This document shows positions 7,096 through 9,021 of a stretch of DNA of 9,021 nucleotides, piece by piece (within the stretch, counting starts at the first letter, position 1; each line of letters starts with the position of its first letter). A program made the position numbers and the translations under genes. The DNA comes from an uncultured Lachnospiraceae bacterium (GTDB taxonomy: Bacteria; Bacillota; Clostridia; Lachnospirales; Lachnospiraceae): the NCBI GenBank assembly GCA_902766655.1, contig CACXEL010000151.1:1-9021 (forward strand). The letters run 5' to 3'. The notes beneath the pieces were generated by a model. That model was not told the origin of the DNA, made no database searches, and saw nothing but the letters and a program-made list of their open reading frames with translations.

Positions 7096-7114
7096 TAAAA
7101 CGAAGAAAAATCAG

Positions 7115-7135
7115 GGAACGTTCGTGAAATGTTCC
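7115..7135. promoter_or_regulatory. 21-bp near-palindrome between the divergent promoters, candidate operator
   Basis: GGAACGTT (7115-7122) and AATGTTCC (7128-7135) are inverted repeats with one mismatch and a 5-nt spacer. Within it, 7117-7125 (AACGTTCGT) fits the general LytTR-domain site pattern as I remember it, [TA][AC][CA]GTTN[AG][TG]. The element overlaps the first copy of the 9-bp direct repeat. It could be a separate repressor operator or half of a composite regulator site. Confidence 0.45.
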
Positions 7136-7151
7136 TATAGAGCGTGAAATG
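7123..7151 (+). repeat. Pair of perfect 9-bp direct repeats (CGTGAAATG), candidate response-regulator operator
   Basis: CGTGAAATG occurs at 7123-7131 and again at 7143-7151, start to start 20 bp, about two helical turns, so both copies face the same side of the DNA. LytTR regulators of the AgrA/VirR type usually bind two 9-bp direct repeats about 12 bp apart, and the spacer here is 11 bp. The repeat centres are about 47 and 67 bp upstream of the predicted glycosidase transcription start and about 42 and 62 bp upstream of the predicted regulator start, so one bound dimer could act on both promoters. The adjacent regulator is the obvious candidate binder. Confidence 0.6.
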
Positions 7152-7153
7152 CT

Positions 7154-7182
7154 TTGGTAAGCTCCGCCATTTCGTTTATAAT
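7154..7182 (+). promoter_or_regulatory. Predicted sigma-A promoter of the two-component operon
   Basis: TTGGTA at 7154-7159 (four of six with TTGACA), a 17-nt spacer, and a perfect TATAAT at 7177-7182. The start would be near 7189, giving a leader of about 44 nt before the response-regulator ATG at 7233. The second direct repeat ends 2 nt upstream of the -35 hexamer. Confidence 0.75.
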
Positions 7183-7217
7183 AGATTCATACGGATATTA
7201 TTACCTGAGACTACTTC

Positions 7218-7224
7218 GAGGTGA
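7218..7224 (+). promoter_or_regulatory. Ribosome binding site that fixes the start of the response-regulator gene
   Basis: GAGGTGA sits 8 nt before the ATG at 7233. An in-frame GTG at 7221 lies inside this site and has no Shine-Dalgarno of its own, so it is not the start. Confidence 0.75.
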
Positions 7225-7232
7225 ACAGAGCT

Positions 7233-7946
7233 ATGCTTCATATTGCCATCGTGGAGGACGACGCGGAGTTTGGCAGCTGGCTGCGGGACCGGCTGTCCGA
7301 CTGCTTCTCCTCCGCCCATGCAAGGGCCGAATTCGATACATTTTCCACGGGAGACGCCTTCCTGGCCATGGTGGAGGACAACTACAGCTTTGATGCGGTC
7401 TTTCTCGACATAGAGCTGCCCGGAACGGACGGGATCCTGACCGCCCGCCGCCTCTCCGCCATCCGGCCGGAGACCCTGACGATCTTCGTCTCGGGCCGGG
7501 AGGACCTGGTCTACGACACCTTTGCGGAGAGGCCCTTCCGCTTTCTCCCCAAGAGCCGGCTGGAGGAAATGCTGCCGGGAACGGTGGAAGCCCTGCTCAA
7601 GGAGCTCCGCTCCGCGCCTGCCCGGATGCTGGTCCTCTCGGACACCTTCGGGGACGTGTATTCATTTCCCGTGGACAGGATCCTCTATATCGAGGCCCGG
7701 AACAAGGACTGCCGGATCGTGACCGCCGACAAGGAGACCCTCATCCGCTGCCGCCTCATGGATATCGAGTCCAAGCTCCCGCAGGAGAGCTTCTTCAAGA
7801 TCCATCGCAGCTATCTCGTCAACGCCGCCTCGGTCTATTATATCGGAAAGCAGACTGTCTCCCTGGCGAACGGGGAGGAGCTGCCGCTTTCCAGGAGCCG
7901 GGCTGAGGAGGTCCGAAAAGCATTTCTGCGCTTTGCCGGAGGATAA
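7233..7946 (+). CDS. LytTR-family response regulator (AgrA/LytR type)
   Basis: A 237-residue protein. Residues 1-122 are a receiver domain: acidic pocket Glu8-Asp9-Asp10 in IVEDD, phosphoacceptor Asp59 in VFLDIELPG, Ser87 and Lys107 (FRFLPKS) in the switch positions. Residues about 133-237 are a LytTR DNA-binding domain with ILYIEARNKDCRI (150-162) and FFKIHRSYLVN (187-197), the hallmark of the AgrA, LytR and VirR group. It is expected to bind paired 9-bp repeats upstream of promoters after phosphorylation by the kinase encoded 2 nt downstream. In many bacteria such regulators control peptide quorum sensing, bacteriocins or virulence. Here the nearest non-regulatory genes are a divergent glycosidase operon, with direct repeats between the two units, so control of that operon and of its own promoter is the simplest inference. 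Confidence 0.93.
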   Translation: MLHIAIVEDDAEFGSWLRDRLSDCFSSAHARAEFDTFSTGDAFLAMVEDNYSFDAVFLDIELPGTDGILTARRLSAIRPETLTIFVSGREDLVYDTFAERPFRFLPKSRLEEMLPGTVEALLKELRSAPARMLVLSDTFGDVYSFPVDRILYIEARNKDCRIVTADKETLIRCRLMDIESKLPQESFFKIHRSYLVNAASVYYIGKQTVSLANGEELPLSRSRAEEVRKAFLRFAGG

Positions 7947-7948
7947 AA

Positions 7949-9021
7949 ATGCAGACCCTCTATGAACTCTTCCGCCACCTCCATCTGGAGTGGACCATCT
8001 ATAGCGGCATTCTCGCCTTCGGGCTCTCCCGCATATTCCGGTCGGAAGGAGTCTTCCGGAAGGCCGCCCTCTTTATTCCCGGCAGCCTGATCACGTGCGC
8101 CCTGCTCATGCCGCTGGTGAATCTCATCCCCTACACGCCCGTTTTCGCTTCCCAGGGAAGCAGCATCTGGCCCTGCTACCTCCTGTTCGCCGCCAATATG
8201 ACTGTCTGGCTTGCCGTATGCTTCCGGGAGAAGGTCCTGAACGGCCTCACCTATGCCCTCTACTACCTGCTCCTCATCGTTCTGGTGAAAGGCGCCCTGA
8301 TTCCCCTGTACAACGCGGAGACCTCTCTCAGCCGTTCTCTCTACATCGGGCTGGATATCGCCACGATCCTTCTTCTCACCGCCATGCTCGTCCTCGTCGC
8401 GGAACTCTTCTACCGGTACCGGATCGTCATCGAGCAGGGAAATGCAGGCAGCTACTACAGGCTGGTCTTTGTCATCCCCATCATCTTCCTCATCACCTAC
8501 TCCCTCTTTGTGTCCGGAAGTGCCTTTTTCCAGATTCATCTCCAGCCGATCATCTCAGGGGTGCTGGCTTTCATCCTGCCCCTCGTCTATTACAATATGG
8601 CCTCCGGAAGCAAGGCCCTGTCGGACAGCCGTGAGCTGGAGACGGCGCTGCTGCGCACCCGCGCGGACCTGGCGCACTACCGGGGCATAATTGAGCTGGA
8701 GGACCAGGTCCGGACGGAGCAGCACGAGCTCAGGAACCGCTATCTCCACATCCGGGTCCTCCTGCACGAAAACCGCCTCGAGGAGCTGGAGAGGTATCTG
8801 GCCGAGGAGCTTGGGACCCGCATGGCCCCGCTTGAGGAGACCCCTGTCGGGAATACCCTGATCGACTACATTCTTCAAATGAAGAAAAAGGAAGCCCTCG
8901 CCTCCGGCATCGCCTTTCACCTGACCGTCTCGCTCGAGAGAAAACCCGATCTCAGCGATGAGCTCTTCTGCACGATCCTCCTGAACCTCCTCGACAATGC
9001 CATCGAGGCATCCAGATCGGA
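7949..9021 (+). CDS. Agr/HPK10-type membrane sensor histidine kinase, 3' end cut by the window
   Basis: The first 357 residues are visible; the stop lies outside. GGAGG at 7938-7942, overlapping the end of the regulator gene, is 6 nt before the ATG, so the two genes are translationally coupled. The N-terminal part has six or seven hydrophobic helices between about residues 16 and 216 (clear ones at 39-62, 75-92, 100-121, 132-155, 172-188 and 200-216), with little extracytoplasmic sequence, as in AgrC-like peptide sensors. A helical dimerisation region follows, with the presumed phosphorylated His259 in EQHELRNRYLHI. The start of a HATPase_c_5-type domain carries the N-box NLLDNAIEAS (346-355). 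The glycine-rich ATP-lid motifs would lie beyond the edge. The stimulus is unknown; the membrane domain suggests a small peptide or hydrophobic ligand. No AgrB-like processing enzyme or AgrD-like peptide is visible. Confidence 0.9.
   Translation, partial: MQTLYELFRHLHLEWTIYSGILAFGLSRIFRSEGVFRKAALFIPGSLITCALLMPLVNLIPYTPVFASQGSSIWPCYLLFAANMTVWLAVCFREKVLNGLTYALYYLLLIVLVKGALIPLYNAETSLSRSLYIGLDIATILLLTAMLVLVAELFYRYRIVIEQGNAGSYYRLVFVIPIIFLITYSLFVSGSAFFQIHLQPIISGVLAFILPLVYYNMASGSKALSDSRELETALLRTRADLAHYRGIIELEDQVRTEQHELRNRYLHIRVLLHENRLEELERYLAEELGTRMAPLEETPVGNTLIDYILQMKKKEALASGIAFHLTVSLERKPDLSDELFCTILLNLLDNAIEASRS

Noticed and set aside
7007..7096. Upstream ATG at 7096 as the GH3 start
   Set aside because: No ribosome binding site precedes it and it overlaps the predicted -10 element; the ATG at 7006 has a well-spaced GGGAGG.
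7079..7096. Possible catabolite-repression (cre) site near TGGTAAAAGTATATCA
   Set aside because: It lacks the central CG and the 14-bp spacing of the cre consensus; the resemblance is only an AT-rich promoter.
5273..7147. 624-codon open frame on the plus strand opposite GH3
   Set aside because: Its translation is Val/Gly/Ala/Asp-rich with no fold signature, and it is antisense to a gene with a complete set of GH3 motifs.
7078..7160. TTTGGTAA occurring at 7078-7085 and 7153-7160
   Set aside because: It is an 8-bp match about 75 bp apart; one copy is part of a -35 region and the other lies at the opposite transcription start. Chance or promoter composition explains it.
7838..8539. 233-codon minus-strand open frame opposite the histidine kinase
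   Set aside because: It is antisense to the transmembrane kinase domain and its charged composition mirrors hydrophobic codons on the plus strand.
1..9021. CRISPR array, tRNA, rRNA, complete insertion sequence or phage genes
   Set aside because: No regularly spaced repeats, tRNA-like cloverleaf, transposase or integrase motifs were seen; the only repeat of note is the palindrome at 14-86.

Overview
The window reads as a carbohydrate-use locus from a Gram-positive anaerobe of the Clostridia, probably a gut or rumen Lachnospiraceae/Oscillospiraceae-type bacterium. This rests on strong AGGAGG-type ribosome binding sites, a GH3 glucosidase with reversed domain order (known from rumen Butyrivibrio and Ruminococcus), a GPH-family sugar symporter, and an Agr-type histidine kinase next to a LytTR response regulator. 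The DNA is GC-rich for that group (roughly 60% by eye, not counted), which is why long antisense open frames lie opposite most genes.

Layout: a divergent pair of transcription units meets at about 7007-7232. Leftward (minus strand) runs a four-gene operon: a large double-anchored, domain-permuted GH3 glycosidase (7006-3926), a 138-residue four-helix membrane protein of unknown role (3908-3492), a GH43 arabinofuranosidase/xylosidase-type enzyme without a signal peptide (3405-1942), and a GPH-family sugar:cation symporter with an unusually long charged C-terminal tail (1925-114). Gaps are 17, 86 and 16 nt; the 86-nt gap holds a hairpin. Left of the operon, 14-86 is a 73-nt near-perfect palindrome, followed on the minus strand by what looks like the Shine-Dalgarno of a further gene just outside the window.

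Rightward (plus strand) runs a two-component system: a LytTR response regulator (7233-7946), then after 2 nt an Agr/HPK10-type membrane sensor kinase (7949 to the window end, cut inside its ATPase domain). No agrB or agrD peptide gene is visible.

The intergenic region is compact and structured. The plus promoter has a perfect TATAAT and a 17-nt spacer. The minus promoter has an extended -10 but no recognisable -35. Between them lie two perfect 9-bp direct repeats 20 bp apart, and the first is embedded in a 21-bp near-palindrome. This resembles LytTR-regulator operators. The working model is that the kinase and regulator switch on the glycan operon and perhaps autoregulate: GH3 would cut glycosides outside the membrane, the GPH symporter would import the products, and GH43 would trim pentose-containing oligosaccharides in the cytosol. 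The gene families are well supported; the regulatory link and the substrate are inference.
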